Below, piece by piece: positions 28,480-38,213 of a stretch of DNA of 50,257 bases (positions are counted from its first letter, which is position 1; every line of letters starts with the position of its first letter). Under the pieces are notes generated by a model. The model was given only the letters and a program-made list of their open reading frames with translations, had not been told where the DNA came from and searched no databases. Made by a program: the position numbers and the translations under genes. The DNA lies in NCBI GenBank assembly GCA_002359495.1, contig DENB01000062.1:47837-98093 (forward strand). Reading direction: 5' to 3'. This DNA comes from Enterobacteriaceae bacterium UBA2655. Lineage in GTDB: Bacteria; Pseudomonadota; Gammaproteobacteria; Enterobacterales; Enterobacteriaceae.

Positions 28480-28962
28480 TCAGTGAAGCATGGGATGGCT
28501 CAGCAAAGGCGGCTGAAACTCTTCCTCTTCGCCTTTCATCAGCAAATTGTTGGCGAAAGCTTCCATAATCACCATGGAAATCTGCTCTTCGCTCTGCTTG
28601 ATAAAGCTGGAAAACTGACCAAAGGTTAAGCCTGCGCTGGTACTGAGCGACTGGCAGACAATCAGCTTCGGCAGATTGTCGTCCTGAATATCAAGAAAGG
28701 CTTTCACCGTCAGCGAACTGGCGTTGATAAGGGAAAGATCGCCCGCTAACGGCAGCAGCGCGGTGGGTTTTACCTCAGCCAGTCCCGAAAAAAGAATGAC
28801 ATTATCCACCAGATCGATCTTGGCATCGAAGACGCCCTCAAAATTTTGCATATGGGGAAGGTGCAGCGCCTGACAGGCGTCGCACTCAAACCAGGTGATA
28901 TTTTGTTGATCCAGCCAACGGCGCAGTACGTCGATATCCGGAACGACAAGAGAATCCATCAT
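28480..28962 (-). CDS. ybjN: YbjN, sensory transduction regulator-like protein
   Basis: YbjN is a conserved enterobacterial protein with a type III secretion chaperone-like fold; in E. coli and Erwinia relatives it affects motility, exopolysaccharide and stress responses by an unknown mechanism. The 160-residue product (E. coli 158) retains FECDACQALHLPHMQNFEGVFDAKIDL and the middle SSLTVKAFLDIQDDNLPKL in near-identical form. The C-terminus is variable. The start is either of two adjacent Met codons. It is the last gene after ybjC, nfsA and rimK. Confidence 0.93.
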   Translation of the reverse strand: MMDSLVVPDIDVLRRWLDQQNITWFECDACQALHLPHMQNFEGVFDAKIDLVDNVILFSGLAEVKPTALLPLAGDLSLINASSLTVKAFLDIQDDNLPKLIVCQSLSTSAGLTFGQFSSFIKQSEEQISMVIMEAFANNLLMKGEEEEFQPPLLSHPMLH

Positions 28963-29025
28963 GATGTCTCGTGGGGTGAAGAATTAAGCGCCTTAGCTTA
29001 CGGAAAAAACCGTGCTAACGCCACG

Positions 29026-29046
29026 AAAACCGCCCTGAAAGCGGCG

Positions 29047-29048
<2 letters not shown>
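29026..29048 (-). terminator. Weak hairpin downstream of rimK
   Basis: On the minus strand AACGCC and GGCG(G)TT can pair around an 8-nt loop, followed by TTTT. It touches the rimK stop. Pairing is short, so partial read-through into ybjN is likely. Confidence 0.4.
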
Positions 29049-29949
<901 letters not shown>

Positions 29950-29971
29950 CTGACCTCTCCTGAGTAAGGGA

Positions 29972-30694
29972 TTAGCGCGTCGCCCAGCCCTGCTGATGCA
30001 GATAGTCGAGCATGAACGGGCGCGTTTCCTTGATGATCAAACGCTGAATCAGCTCGCTCCAGGTTTCAGAACGCTGATTGCTGTCGCGCTGCTGATAATA
30101 GATATTGGTGCGATTATCGTAATCGGCCAGCACAGCTGGATCCACCGCCTGATACTGATTTTCATGCACCAGCATCGCCTGTGGAATACGCGGTTTGACA
30201 TCCGGCACGGCGTCGGGATAACCGATGCAGAAACCGAACAGCGGCAGAACGAATTTCGGCAGGCCCAGCAGCTCGGTCACCTCGGCCATGCTGTTGCGGA
30301 TCCCGCCGATAAACACGCCGCCCAGTCCGAGGGATTCGGCGGCCACCATAGCGTTCTGCGCCATCAGCGCGGTATCCACGCAGCCCAGCAGCAGCTGCTC
30401 GGCGCGGCCCAGCTGCGCATCGGGGCAAATCTGCAGATGGCGGTTGAAGTCGGCGCAGAACACCCAAAACTCGGCGGCGTCCGCTACCCACGGCTGGCCA
30501 CCGGTCAGGTTCACCAGTTTGTCGCGCTTCGCTTTATCCGTGATGCGAATAATCGAGGAGCACTGCAGAAAGCTGGAGGTAGAGGCCGATTGCGCGGCGG
30601 CAATAATGGCTTCACGCTGCTCTTCGCTTATCATTTGGTCGGTAAAAGAACGAATCGAGCGGTGGCTGCGCAATAAATCAATGGTCGGCGTCAT
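29972..30694 (-). CDS. nfsA: Oxygen-insensitive NADPH nitroreductase NfsA
   Basis: NfsA is an FMN flavoprotein that reduces nitroaromatics, quinones and chromate by two-electron transfer from NADPH. The 240-residue product equals E. coli NfsA. FMN contacts RSIRSFTD and [20 protein letters not shown] and the C-terminal [21 protein letters not shown] are present. I chose MTPTIDLL; an ATG five codons upstream is less likely. It follows ybjC by 24 bp. In E. coli this group is SoxRS/MarA-responsive. Confidence 0.96.
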   Translation of the reverse strand: MTPTIDLLRSHRSIRSFTDQMISEEQREAIIAAAQSASTSSFLQCSSIIRITDKAKRDKLVNLTGGQPWVADAAEFWVFCADFNRHLQICPDAQLGRAEQLLLGCVDTALMAQNAMVAAESLGLGGVFIGGIRNSMAEVTELLGLPKFVLPLFGFCIGYPDAVPDVKPRIPQAMLVHENQYQAVDPAVLADYDNRTNIYYQQRDSNQRSETWSELIQRLIIKETRPFMLDYLHQQGWATR

Positions 30695-30718
30695 GAGGAT
30701 CTCCGGCAAAAGGGTAAA

Positions 30719-30970
30719 TTATTTCTTTTTGTTCGCGTTACCGAACAGCTGCGGCGCCATCGCTTTCGCCGTGCGCCACATCATCAGCCAGGCGGCGGGC
30801 AGCATCAGCAGAACGCCGATGAAAAGCAGCGCCGTGGCCAGCGTTTTGCTGTCGAAGCTTGCCGGCAGCGGCAGCCAACCGTTCAGCGCTAACACAGAAA
30901 GCAGCAGCATCATGCCGCCGATGGCTTCCAGAATCAGCACCGGCTTCGGCAAATCGGCAAGGGTTCGCAT
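30719..30970 (-). CDS. ybjC: YbjC family small inner-membrane protein (DUF1418)
   Basis: This is a small membrane protein of unknown function, co-transcribed with nfsA in E. coli. I chose ATG 30970, giving MRTLADLPKPVLILE (83 residues; E. coli 95) after GGAG at 9 nt; a longer frame upstream adds 21 unrelated residues. Two transmembrane segments are visible, at about residues 11-32 and 42-65. The C-terminus is shorter than in E. coli. It is divergent from grxA. Confidence 0.85.
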   Translation of the reverse strand: MRTLADLPKPVLILEAIGGMMLLLSVLALNGWLPLPASFDSKTLATALLFIGVLLMLPAAWLMMWRTAKAMAPQLFGNANKKK

Positions 30971-31102
30971 ACGGGCAATCTCCGACGTAACGCGGTTCAA
31001 TAAACCGTCTGTTCTGGTCAAATAGCAGATCAAGCATAGACGGCGCGCATTAGAGTAACAGGCATTTCCTTCTTCCTTTAAGCACTCTGAGCGGGCATGA
31101 TG

Positions 31103-31132
31103 TTGACCATCATTGATACGAATTTGTGATAT
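31103..31132 (+). promoter_or_regulatory. Putative grxA promoter
   Basis: TTGACC (31103-31108) and TGATAT (31127-31132) are 18 bp apart and 33 bp before the grxA start. OxyR activates grxA in E. coli; an OxyR site could not be identified by eye. Confidence 0.45.
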
Positions 31133-31164
31133 CCGTCACAAATCAATTCCGCAAGGAGAGAACG

Positions 31165-31428
31165 ATGTTTGCTGTTATTTTTGGACGTTCCAGCTGCCCT
31201 TACTGCGTGCGCGCGAAAGAGCTGGCGGAAAAACTGACCGCAGAGCGTGACGATTTTGATTACCGTTACGTCGATATTCAGGCGGAAGGCATTACAAAAG
31301 CGGATCTGGAAAAAACCGCCGGCAAGCCGGTCAGTACCGTACCCCAGATTTTTCTTGATCAGCAGCATGTGGGCGGTTACACCGACTTTGCCGCCTGGAC
31401 CAAAGCGAATCTCGGCATCAACGCCTGA
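31165..31428 (+). CDS. grxA: Glutaredoxin 1
   Basis: Grx1 uses glutathione to reduce ribonucleotide reductase and OxyR disulfides. The 87-residue product (E. coli 85) begins MFAVIFGRSSCPYC, with the dithiol active site at C11-C14. The cis-Pro motif STVPQIF and the GSH-binding GGYTDF are intact. I chose ATG 31165 after AAGGAGAG, discarding an upstream ATG that adds 13 residues. It is divergent from ybjC and monocistronic. Confidence 0.96.
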   Translation: MFAVIFGRSSCPYCVRAKELAEKLTAERDDFDYRYVDIQAEGITKADLEKTAGKPVSTVPQIFLDQQHVGGYTDFAAWTKANLGINA

Positions 31429-31450
31429 TCCCTTTGCATCCTGAACATTC

Positions 31451-31474
31451 ACGGGCCTGAAGGCCCGTATTTTA
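31451..31474 (+). terminator. Terminator of grxA
   Basis: ACGGGCC and GGCCCGT form a 7-bp stem around TGAA, followed by ATTTT. It lies between convergent grxA and ybjM. Confidence 0.85.
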
Positions 31475-31483
31475 TGACGTCTG

Positions 31484-31852
31484 CTACTCCAGACGCGGAA
31501 ACCAGAGCAGACGTATCAGTCTGACCAGCAGCGCGCCGCAGCCGGCCCAAAACAGCGCGCTGAGGCTCCATGCGCAAAGTAGCACGACGCTGTGACGCAG
31601 CGGCATCCAGTCGCTTAACAGCAAAACGGCAGGCAGCGTCACGATCAGCGCCATAACCAGAGTGCTTTTCAACGGGCTTTCGGGTTGCAATAACGCCATC
31701 AGTACGCCCGGCAGCAAGAACAGCAGCAGCTCCGGCTCTCCCCGCATGTGTTGATGGCTGGCCGTCCAGGCGTGATGCGCGTAAATAAATACTGTGCTGT
31801 ACAGCAATACACCTGTTATTAACGCTGACCAGCGTTTACCGCGCTGCGACAT
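31484..31852 (-). CDS. ybjM: YbjM family inner-membrane protein
   Basis: This is a conserved membrane protein of unknown function, placed as in E. coli between grxA and ybjL. The 122-residue product (E. coli 125) has four hydrophobic segments at about residues 8-26, 42-56, 63-80 and 87-113. Sequence conservation with E. coli YbjM is modest (LLFFLLPG-like and LSALFWAGCGAL motifs). It is divergent from ybjL. Confidence 0.8.
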   Translation of the reverse strand: MSQRGKRWSALITGVLLYSTVFIYAHHAWTASHQHMRGEPELLLFLLPGVLMALLQPESPLKSTLVMALIVTLPAVLLLSDWMPLRHSVVLLCAWSLSALFWAGCGALLVRLIRLLWFPRLE

Positions 31853-32111
31853 AACAAACCTCTAATCAAAAATTAACATTATTGAAACTAGACTCAATTT
31901 CTGGTGTGTTAAGTGGCAATAAAAAGAAACAGCTCACTTCCTGATGAAACCCGAAGCCTGATAGCTGGAAAAGAAATTTGTGATTAGAATAACCGCTGCT
32001 TTACTCATTCCAATAATGCTGCGCCTGGCAGCATGGATGCAAACGGTCTGAAAAAGATAGCGAATAACAGACCACCAATCAACAGCTTACTGGTAAAAAA
32101 GAAGTTAAACA

Positions 32112-33803
32112 GTGAATATTAACGTCGCAGATTTGTTAAGCGGAAATGACGTTCTGTTATTATTTGTCGTTTTAGCGCTCGGCCTCTGTTTAGGAAAACT
32201 TCGCCTGGGTTCTGTTCAATTAGGAAATTCCATTGGCGTATTAGTGGTTTCGTTATTACTCGGACAACAACACTTCGCGATTAATACCGCAGCGCTCAGT
32301 CTCGGCTTTATGCTGTTTATTTTTTGCGTGGGCGTGGAAGCGGGTCCTAACTTTTTTTCTATTTTCTTTCGCGACGGCAAAAATTATTTTATCCTGGCGA
32401 TCGTCATGGTGGTGAGCGCGCTATTGCTGGCGCTGGGACTGGGCAAAGTCTTCGGCTGGGATATCGGCCTGACCGCCGGCATGCTGGCCGGATCTATGAC
32501 CTCCACCCCGGTGCTGGTGGGCGCCGGCGACACGCTGCGGCAAAGCATCGCCGACAGCCAGCAGCTCAGCCAGATGCAGGATCATCTCAGCCTGGGCTAT
32601 GCCCTGACCTACCTCATCGGTCTGGTGAGTCTGATTTTCGGCGCGCGCTATCTGCCCCGCCTGCAACATCAGGATCTCCCCACCTGCGCGCAGCAAATCG
32701 CCCGCGAGCGCGGGCTGGATGCCGACAGCCAGCGCAAAGTCTTTCTGCCTGTGATCCGCGCCTACCGCGTCGGCGCAGAGCTGGTGGAGTGGAGCGGCGG
32801 TAAAAACCTGCGCGAGCTGGGCATCTATCGGCAAACCGGCTGCTATATCGAGCGCATCCGTCGCAACGGCATTCTGGCCAGCCCCGACGGCGACGCGGTA
32901 CTGCAACAGGGCGACGACATCTCGCTGGTAGGCTACCCTGACGCGCACGCGCGCCTCGATCCCAGCTTCCGCAACGGCAAAGAGGTTTTCGATCGCGATC
33001 TGCTGGATATGCGTATCGTCACCGAGGAAATTGTGGTGAAAAACCACAATGCGGTAAACAAACGCCTCAGCCAGCTAAAATTGACCGATCACGGCTGTTT
33101 TCTCAACCGGGTTATCCGCAGCCAGATCGAGATGCCGATCGATGACAGCATTATGCTCAACAAAGGCGACATCCTGCAGGTCAGCGGCGAGGCGCGCCGC
33201 GTGAAAAGCGTGGCGGACCGCATCGGCTTTATCGCCATTCACAGCCAGATGACCGATCTGCTGGCCTTTTGCGCCTTCTTTATCGTGGGCCTGATGATCG
33301 GCATGATCACCTTCCAGTTCAGCAACTTCAGCTTCGGCATTGGCAACGCGGCGGGCCTGCTGTTTGCCGGCATCATGCTCGGCTTTTTACGCGCCAACCA
33401 TCCGACCTTCGGCTATATCCCGCAGGGCGCGCTGACGATGGTGAAAGAGTTCGGCCTGATGGTGTTCATGGCTGGCGTCGGTCTCAGCGCCGGCAGCGGC
33501 ATCAACCAAGGTTTGGGCAGCGACGGCGCGCTGATGCTGCTGAGCGGCCTGCTGGTCAGCCTGATACCGGTAGTGATCTGTTACCTGTTCGGCGCTTACG
33601 TGTTGCGCATGAACCGCGCCCTGCTGTTTGGCGCTATTATGGGCGCCCGCACCTGCGCGCCGGCGATGGAGATTATCAGCGATACCGCGCGCAGCAATAT
33701 TCCGGCCCTCGGCTATGCCGGCACCTACGCGATCGCCAACGTCCTGCTGACGCTTGCCGGTACGCTCATCGTGATTATCTGGCCAGCCCTGCACGCCTTA
33801 TAA
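32112..33803 (+). CDS. ybjL: AAE-family putative transporter YbjL
   Basis: YbjL belongs to the aspartate:alanine exchanger family; its substrate is not firmly established. The 563-residue product (E. coli 561) has a first membrane block (about residues 12-185), a cytoplasmic portion with two RCK_C domains (about 200-375) and a second membrane block (about 385-560). Family motifs include [15 protein letters not shown] and [14 protein letters not shown]. It starts at GTG 32112, as I recall for E. coli, with a weak ribosome site. rybB lies directly downstream on the same strand. Confidence 0.94.
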   Translation: MNINVADLLSGNDVLLLFVVLALGLCLGKLRLGSVQLGNSIGVLVVSLLLGQQHFAINTAALSLGFMLFIFCVGVEAGPNFFSIFFRDGKNYFILAIVMVVSALLLALGLGKVFGWDIGLTAGMLAGSMTSTPVLVGAGDTLRQSIADSQQLSQMQDHLSLGYALTYLIGLVSLIFGARYLPRLQHQDLPTCAQQIARERGLDADSQRKVFLPVIRAYRVGAELVEWSGGKNLRELGIYRQTGCYIERIRRNGILASPDGDAVLQQGDDISLVGYPDAHARLDPSFRNGKEVFDRDLLDMRIVTEEIVVKNHNAVNKRLSQLKLTDHGCFLNRVIRSQIEMPIDDSIMLNKGDILQVSGEARRVKSVADRIGFIAIHSQMTDLLAFCAFFIVGLMIGMITFQFSNFSFGIGNAAGLLFAGIMLGFLRANHPTFGYIPQGALTMVKEFGLMVFMAGVGLSAGSGINQGLGSDGALMLLSGLLVSLIPVVICYLFGAYVLRMNRALLFGAIMGARTCAPAMEIISDTARSNIPALGYAGTYAIANVLLTLAGTLIVIIWPALHAL

Positions 33804-33823
33804 AATATTTTTGACGACGTCCA

Positions 33824-33850
33824 GAACTTTTTTTTTATGGACCAGTCTCA
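33824..33850 (+). promoter_or_regulatory. SigmaE promoter of rybB
   Basis: GAACTT (33824-33829) and TCTCA (33846-33850) are separated by exactly 16 bp, fitting the sigmaE pattern GAACTT-N16-TCTGA with one mismatch. The rybB +1 G follows 6 nt after the -10. Its -35 lies within 30 bp of the ybjL stop. Confidence 0.85.
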
Positions 33851-33856
33851 ATAAAT

Positions 33857-33921
33857 GCCACTGCTTTTCTTTGAAATCCCAAATTGTGGAGCCCGTTAGT
33901 CTCTGACTGACGGGTTTTTTT
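33857..33921 (+). ncRNA. rybB: Hfq-dependent small RNA RybB (outer-membrane-porin repressor)
   Basis: RybB is made on envelope stress and, with Hfq, represses many porin mRNAs through a 5' seed. The sequence from 33857 begins GCCACTGCTTTTCTTTGA, matching the first 18 nt of E. coli/Salmonella RybB as I remember it, so the whole seed is intact. It continues with a diverged middle and TTGTGGAGCCC, then a terminator. CCCGTTAGTC and GACTGACGGG form a 10-bp stem (one wobble) on a TCT loop, followed by seven T. At about 65 nt it is shorter than E. coli RybB (about 79-80 nt) because the terminator loop is reduced. The position downstream of ybjL is conserved. Confidence 0.9.
33892..33921 (+). terminator. 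Rho-independent terminator of rybB
   Basis: Ten-bp stem (CCCGTTAGTC/GACTGACGGG, one G-T) around TCT, followed by seven T. The poly-U end is also the expected Hfq-binding tail. Confidence 0.93.
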
Positions 33922-33941
33922 ATGCCTGACTAATGTTATCG

Positions 33942-33958
33942 CTTAAGGCTTTCTTAAG
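33942..33958 (+). promoter_or_regulatory. BasR/PmrA-type box upstream of ybjG
   Basis: CTTAAG (33942-33947), a 5-bp spacer and CTTAAG (33953-33958) form a direct repeat with 11-bp period, fitting the PmrA/BasR consensus YTTAAK-N5-YTTAAK. ybjG of E. coli has been reported as a BasR target. The box is about 215 bp before the start codon, which implies a long leader or an upstream promoter. Confidence 0.65.
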
Positions 33959-34173
33959 CGCCATCGGCGATGATGCGTCTGATGAGATGCGCGCGCGGCG
34001 GGCAGGAAAGTTAAACAGATCGACAATTTCGGCCCGGATTAGGAACGCGTCCATTTACGGACAGCCGTGCCGCTTCTACGCTGGAAGCCTTATCTGGCTC
34101 GCTTTTTGCGCGGCTGGCCGTTTCATTTTGGCTGCGTCATGCAGTGAATTAACAAGACGAGGATCAGTACGCT

Positions 34174-34782
34174 GTGATGGATGCGTTAAACCGTATGTTA
34201 TTTTTGTGGGTCAATGCCACGCCCGATTCGCCCTTATGGCTGCTCAGCCTGGCGACCTTTATCGCTAAAGATCTTATCGCTATCGTGCCGCTGCTGATTG
34301 TGGCGCTGTGGTTCTGGGGACCGCATGACCGGGTTCACTCCCAGCGTGCACTGGTGCTGAAAACCGGCATGGCGCTGCTCTACGCCCTCGCCATCTCCTG
34401 GTGCGTAGGCCAGTTGATTCCGCACCCGCGACCCTTTGCGGTAGGACTCGGTCATCAGTTTCTTCATCACGCCGCCGATGACTCTTATCCCAGCGATCAC
34501 GGCACGGCGATATTTACCTTCGCGCTGGCGTTTGTTTTCTGGCATCGCCTGTGGTCCGGCGTGCTGCTGATGGCGCTAGGCAGCGCCATCGCCTGGTCGC
34601 GCGTCTACCTTGGCGTCCACTGGCCGCTCGATATGCTGGGCGGCTTTCTGGTGGGCATGCTGGGCTGCCTCGCTTCACAACTCGCCTGGCAGATTTACGG
34701 CCAGCGCATGCTCAGGTTGCTGAATGGGCTGCACCGCGTGCTGTTCGCCCTGCCGATCCGCCGAGGCTGGGTGAAGGAATAA
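34174..34782 (+). CDS. ybjG: Undecaprenyl-diphosphatase YbjG (PAP2 family)
   Basis: YbjG is an inner-membrane PAP2 phosphatase that recycles undecaprenyl diphosphate to the carrier lipid for peptidoglycan and O-antigen synthesis. The product is 202 residues from GTG 34174 or 201 from ATG 34177; GAGGA is better spaced for the GTG. PAP2 motifs are the lysine region ending PHPRPF, the catalytic SYPSDHGT and SRVYLGVHWPLDMLGG. Five to six hydrophobic segments are visible. It is convergent with dacC; a 7-bp GC hairpin (34806-34822) without a T tract lies between them. Confidence 0.94.
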   Translation: MMDALNRMLFLWVNATPDSPLWLLSLATFIAKDLIAIVPLLIVALWFWGPHDRVHSQRALVLKTGMALLYALAISWCVGQLIPHPRPFAVGLGHQFLHHAADDSYPSDHGTAIFTFALAFVFWHRLWSGVLLMALGSAIAWSRVYLGVHWPLDMLGGFLVGMLGCLASQLAWQIYGQRMLRLLNGLHRVLFALPIRRGWVKE

Positions 34783-34829
34783 TCTACCTTACGCTTGCCG
34801 TTGTTCCCGCCCGCCGGGCGGGGAGTGCA

Positions 34830-36032
34830 TCAGAACCACTTCCCGAACAGCGCGTTGAGCTTCATCACCACGAAATCCCAGATGCGGCCGAAGAAGCCTC
34901 CTTCCTGCACCTCTTCCAACACCACCAGCGGACGCTGCTCGATGGTTTTGCCGTCCAGCTGGAAATCGATGGTGCCGACCACCTGATTTTTCTTCAGCGG
35001 CGCTTCCAGCTGCGGCGAGTTCAGAGTAAAGCTCGCTTTCAGGTTCTTCATCTGCCCTTTCGGGATGGTGACGGCGGCATCTTTTTCCACGCCGAGATTG
35101 ACCTCGCGCTTGTCGCCGAACCAGACGCGCTGTTGCGAAAAAGGCGCGTTGGCTTTGATCGGCGTGACCGTTTCGTAGAAGCGGAAACCCCAAGTCAGCA
35201 GCTTTTCGCTTTCACGAAAGCGAATGGCGTCGCTCTGCGTGCCTAGCACCACGGAGATCAGCCGCATATCGTCCTGCTTCGCCGAGGCTACCAGGTTATT
35301 GCCCGCGCCGGAGGTATGGCCGGTTTTAATGCCGTCGACGTTAAGGTTGGTGCTCCAGAGCAGACGGTTGCGGTTGTGCTGGCGGATATTATTAAAGGTG
35401 AACTCTTTCTCTTTATTTAACGCATACTCTTCCGGCACGTCGCGGATCAGCGCCTGGCCAATCAATGCCATATCGCGCGCGGTACTGTATTGTCCTTCGG
35501 TGTCCAGGCCATGCACCGTCATAAAATGGGTATTTTTCAGCCCCAGCGCCTTCACATAGTTATTCATCACGCCGATAAACGCATCCTGACTACCCGCGAC
35601 ATAATCCGCCAGCGCGATACAGGCGTCGTTGCCGGATTGGATCACAATCCCTTTATTCAGTTCCGACACCGGAATGCGATCGCCGGGCTTGAGGAACATC
35701 AGCGATGAGCCTTTTAGCTTTGGATTGCCCGTCGCCCAGGCATCCTGTCCTACCGTCACCATATCGTCGCGCGTAATTTTGCCCGACTTGATCGCCTGGC
35801 CGATGACATAGCTGGTCATCATTTTCGTCAGGCTGGCGGGATCCAGGCGTTCATCCGCGTCAGATTCGGTCAGCACTTTACCGCTGGCGTAGTCCATCAG
35901 GATCCAGGCTTTCGCATCGATTTGCGGCGCGGCGGGCGCCTGTTCGGCAAAGGAGGCGACAGGAACGAAGAGAAGCAGAGCAGTGCAGGCGGCAACGCGC
36001 CGCAGGCGGAACAGAGTGGATTTTTTTGTCAT
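34830..36032 (-). CDS. dacC: D-alanyl-D-alanine carboxypeptidase DacC (PBP6)
   Basis: PBP6 trims the terminal D-Ala from peptidoglycan pentapeptides, mainly in stationary phase. The 400-residue product equals E. coli DacC. A Sec signal peptide (cleaved after SFA, residue 29) is followed by the SxxK tetrad SLTK (S67-K70), SGN and KTG (IKTGHT). The C-terminal amphipathic membrane anchor is [19 protein letters not shown]. The E. coli neighbour deoR is missing; a 275-bp region separates it from a divergent HAD phosphatase gene. Confidence 0.96.
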   Translation of the reverse strand: MTKKSTLFRLRRVAACTALLLFVPVASFAEQAPAAPQIDAKAWILMDYASGKVLTESDADERLDPASLTKMMTSYVIGQAIKSGKITRDDMVTVGQDAWATGNPKLKGSSLMFLKPGDRIPVSELNKGIVIQSGNDACIALADYVAGSQDAFIGVMNNYVKALGLKNTHFMTVHGLDTEGQYSTARDMALIGQALIRDVPEEYALNKEKEFTFNNIRQHNRNRLLWSTNLNVDGIKTGHTSGAGNNLVASAKQDDMRLISVVLGTQSDAIRFRESEKLLTWGFRFYETVTPIKANAPFSQQRVWFGDKREVNLGVEKDAAVTIPKGQMKNLKASFTLNSPQLEAPLKKNQVVGTIDFQLDGKTIEQRPLVVLEEVQEGGFFGRIWDFVVMKLNALFGKWF

Positions 36033-36307
36033 GGAGGCGACCAGATTGTCCTTATGAAAACGCGGTTTTTTACATGCGGAAAGTGCATACGCTAAGACGC
36101 TAACCGTTAAAACCGGTGAAAAAAACCGTTCAACCGTAAAGTTATCCAGGTTTTCTTAGAGAAACCCTGGCATCGCCCCTGTAGTGATGCCATTTTCAGC
36201 GCATCGCCGCGCAGAAAAATTTGCGTTAAATTCCGAATTTTCGCAGAACAGTTAAGTCCGTCACAAAGATCCGCTAACCTGAATTCAGTCAGCTGAGGAG
36301 AACCCTG

Positions 36308-36964
36308 ATGGACTTAGCCCTTTTCGATCTGGATGAAACCCTGATTTGCGAAGACAGCACCAGCCTGTGGCTGCGCTGGCTGGTGTCACAAGGCTTTGCG
36401 CCGGCGGATTTAATCGCGGAGGAGCAGGCGTTGATGGCGCAATATTATGCCGGCACGCTTTCCATTGAAGAGTACATGCATAAAACGCTCTCTCCTTTAA
36501 CCGGCATGGGCACCCTGACGGTCAGCGGCTGGGTGCGCCGTTTTATTCATCGTGACATTATGCCGCGCGTTTTCCCTGCCGCCCGCGAGCGCATCGCCTG
36601 GCATCAGCAGCGCGGCGACAAAATTATGATCATCTCCGCCAGCGGCGAGCATCTGGTGGTGCCGATCGCCGAACGGCTCGGCGTGCACGGCGCGCTGGCG
36701 ATCGGCGTGGAGATTGTCGACGACCGCTACAGCGGCCTCACCTACGGCGCGATGACCTATAAAGATGGCAAGGTGTCGCGCCTGACGGATTGGCGAGCGC
36801 AGCAGTATGGCGAAGCGTATCAGCGCACCTGGGCCTACAGCGACTCAATGAACGACCTGCCCTTGCTGGAGCAGGCCGATCATGCTCATGTGGTCAATCC
36901 TGACGCGCTGCTCCATCAGGAAGCGACGCGGCGCGGCTGGGAGGTTTGCCGCTGGGTGCGCTGA
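36308..36964 (+). CDS. HAD-superfamily IB phosphatase (SerB/CicA-like)
   Basis: This is a cytosolic HAD hydrolase, probably a phosphomonoesterase of unknown substrate. The 218-residue product has motif I DLDET (nucleophile D7, acid D9), motif II ISASGEH, motif III lysine in YKDGKVSRL and motif IV YSDSMNDLPLLE. These resemble subfamily IB proteins of the TIGR01490 type. AGGAGAA precedes the ATG. It is not at this place in E. coli. Its stop codon abuts the stop of the convergent yliI gene with no intervening base. Confidence 0.88.
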   Translation: MDLALFDLDETLICEDSTSLWLRWLVSQGFAPADLIAEEQALMAQYYAGTLSIEEYMHKTLSPLTGMGTLTVSGWVRRFIHRDIMPRVFPAARERIAWHQQRGDKIMIISASGEHLVVPIAERLGVHGALAIGVEIVDDRYSGLTYGAMTYKDGKVSRLTDWRAQQYGEAYQRTWAYSDSMNDLPLLEQADHAHVVNPDALLHQEATRRGWEVCRWVR

Positions 36965-38101
36965 TTAACCGCGGGGCGCGTCAGCGCCCTCGTTTAATCC
37001 CACCTTCAGCAGCTTGCCATTCGACTCGTCGGTCAGCACATACAGATAACCATCCGGTCCCTGACGCACATCCCGGATGCGCTCGCCGCGATCGGTCAGC
37101 AGCCGCTGCTCCTCGACCACTTTTTCGCCGTTGATGCTGAGCCGGATCAGGTTTTTCTCCTTCAGCGCACCGATAAACAGCGAGTTTTTCCATTGCGGAA
37201 AGCGGGCACTGTTATAAAAAGCCATGCCGCTGACGGCCGGCGAATTTTTCCAGTAGAAAACCGGCTGTTCAGTGCCCTCTACCTGTCCTCCTTTCGACTC
37301 CGGCACCTTCTCGCCGCTGTAGTCGATGCCCCAGGTCGCCAGCGGCCAGCCGTAGTTTTTGCCTTTTTGCGGAATATTGACCTCATCGCCCCCGCGCGGA
37401 CCGTGTTCGCTTTCCCACATCTGATGCGTCCAGGGATTCAATGCCAGCCCCTGCGGGTTGCGCATCCCCAGCGTCCAGATCTCAGGACGGGCGTTTTTAT
37501 GCCCGACAAAAGGGTTATCCTGCGGCACCGAACCGTCGGCGTTCAGGCGCAGCAGTTTGCCCTGCAGCTGGTCGAGATCCTGCGCCGTGCTGCTGCGGAA
37601 GCTGTCGCCGAAGCCAATCCAGAGAAAGCCGTCGCGATCGAACGCCAGCCGGGTGCCGATATTGGCGCCGCTGGAGAGCTTCGGCTCCTGACGGATCACC
37701 ACCTTGAAGTCCGCCAGCTGGCGCGCGTCGTCGCTCAGCCGGCCATAGCCCACCACCGCGCCTGCCGCGCCGTTCGTTCCCGCTTCGGTATAGCTGAGCC
37801 AGACGCGACGGCTTTGCGCGAAGTCGGGCGCCAGCACCACATCCAGCAGGCCGCCCTGCCGCTGCGCCCAGACTTTCGGCACGCCGCCGATCGGCTGCGA
37901 CAGGCCCTGCCCGGGCCGCCAGCTCCGCAGCTGACCGGAGCGTTCCGTGATCAGCAGCGTCTGGTTATCCGGCAGGAAAGCCACCGACCAGGGGTGATCA
38001 AGCTTATCCTGCAACACCTGCACGGTCACGTCGGCGGCAAGGGTCGAAAAGGAACAGAGCAGCGAGCCGCTTAGCAACAGGGCGGCGGAAAATCGGGACA
38101 T
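36965..38101 (-). CDS. yliI: PQQ-dependent aldose sugar dehydrogenase (YliI/Asd)
   Basis: Asd is a soluble periplasmic six-bladed beta-propeller quinoprotein that oxidises aldoses when PQQ is supplied; E. coli makes no PQQ itself. The 378-residue product (E. coli 371) has a signal peptide cleaved after TLAA (about residue 23). The GSDH/sGDH fold shows HPWSVAFLPD, the catalytic-His region QRQGGLLDVVLAPDF, and WESEHGPRGGDEVN and GKNYGWP PQQ-site motifs. Whether this organism makes PQQ cannot be judged here; many Erwiniaceae do. Confidence 0.93.
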   Translation of the reverse strand: MSRFSAALLLSGSLLCSFSTLAADVTVQVLQDKLDHPWSVAFLPDNQTLLITERSGQLRSWRPGQGLSQPIGGVPKVWAQRQGGLLDVVLAPDFAQSRRVWLSYTEAGTNGAAGAVVGYGRLSDDARQLADFKVVIRQEPKLSSGANIGTRLAFDRDGFLWIGFGDSFRSSTAQDLDQLQGKLLRLNADGSVPQDNPFVGHKNARPEIWTLGMRNPQGLALNPWTHQMWESEHGPRGGDEVNIPQKGKNYGWPLATWGIDYSGEKVPESKGGQVEGTEQPVFYWKNSPAVSGMAFYNSARFPQWKNSLFIGALKEKNLIRLSINGEKVVEEQRLLTDRGERIRDVRQGPDGYLYVLTDESNGKLLKVGLNEGADAPRG

Positions 38102-38213
38102 GGTTCTCTCCTGTTCAGGCGTTTTGCCAATAAGGTTAGTGGTTAGCCCTGCCCGCCCACGATGTTTTACCTTACTTTACTTGCAGGTAGCCGCAGTGCG
38201 TTTGACAAGGGCG

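Larger units (their letters stand above)
33804..34173 (+). promoter_or_regulatory. ybjL-ybjG gap: rybB and ybjG control region (370 bp)
   Basis: The first third holds the sigmaE promoter and rybB. The rest (33922-34173) holds a BasR/PmrA-type box and presumably the ybjG promoter and leader of up to 200 nt. A 111-codon frame from 33933 has no family features and is rejected. The E. coli genes rcdA and ybjJ next to rybB are not here. Confidence 0.7.

Noticed and set aside
30971..31102. SoxS/MarA box for ybjC-nfsA
   Set aside because: Expected from E. coli, but I could not align any segment convincingly to the degenerate consensus by eye.
33933..34268. 111-codon frame overlapping the ybjG start
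   Set aside because: It would span the BasR-type box and leader and overlaps ybjG in another frame; no family features.
37193..38074. 293-codon plus-strand frame opposite yliI
   Set aside because: Antisense shadow with no recognisable domain.
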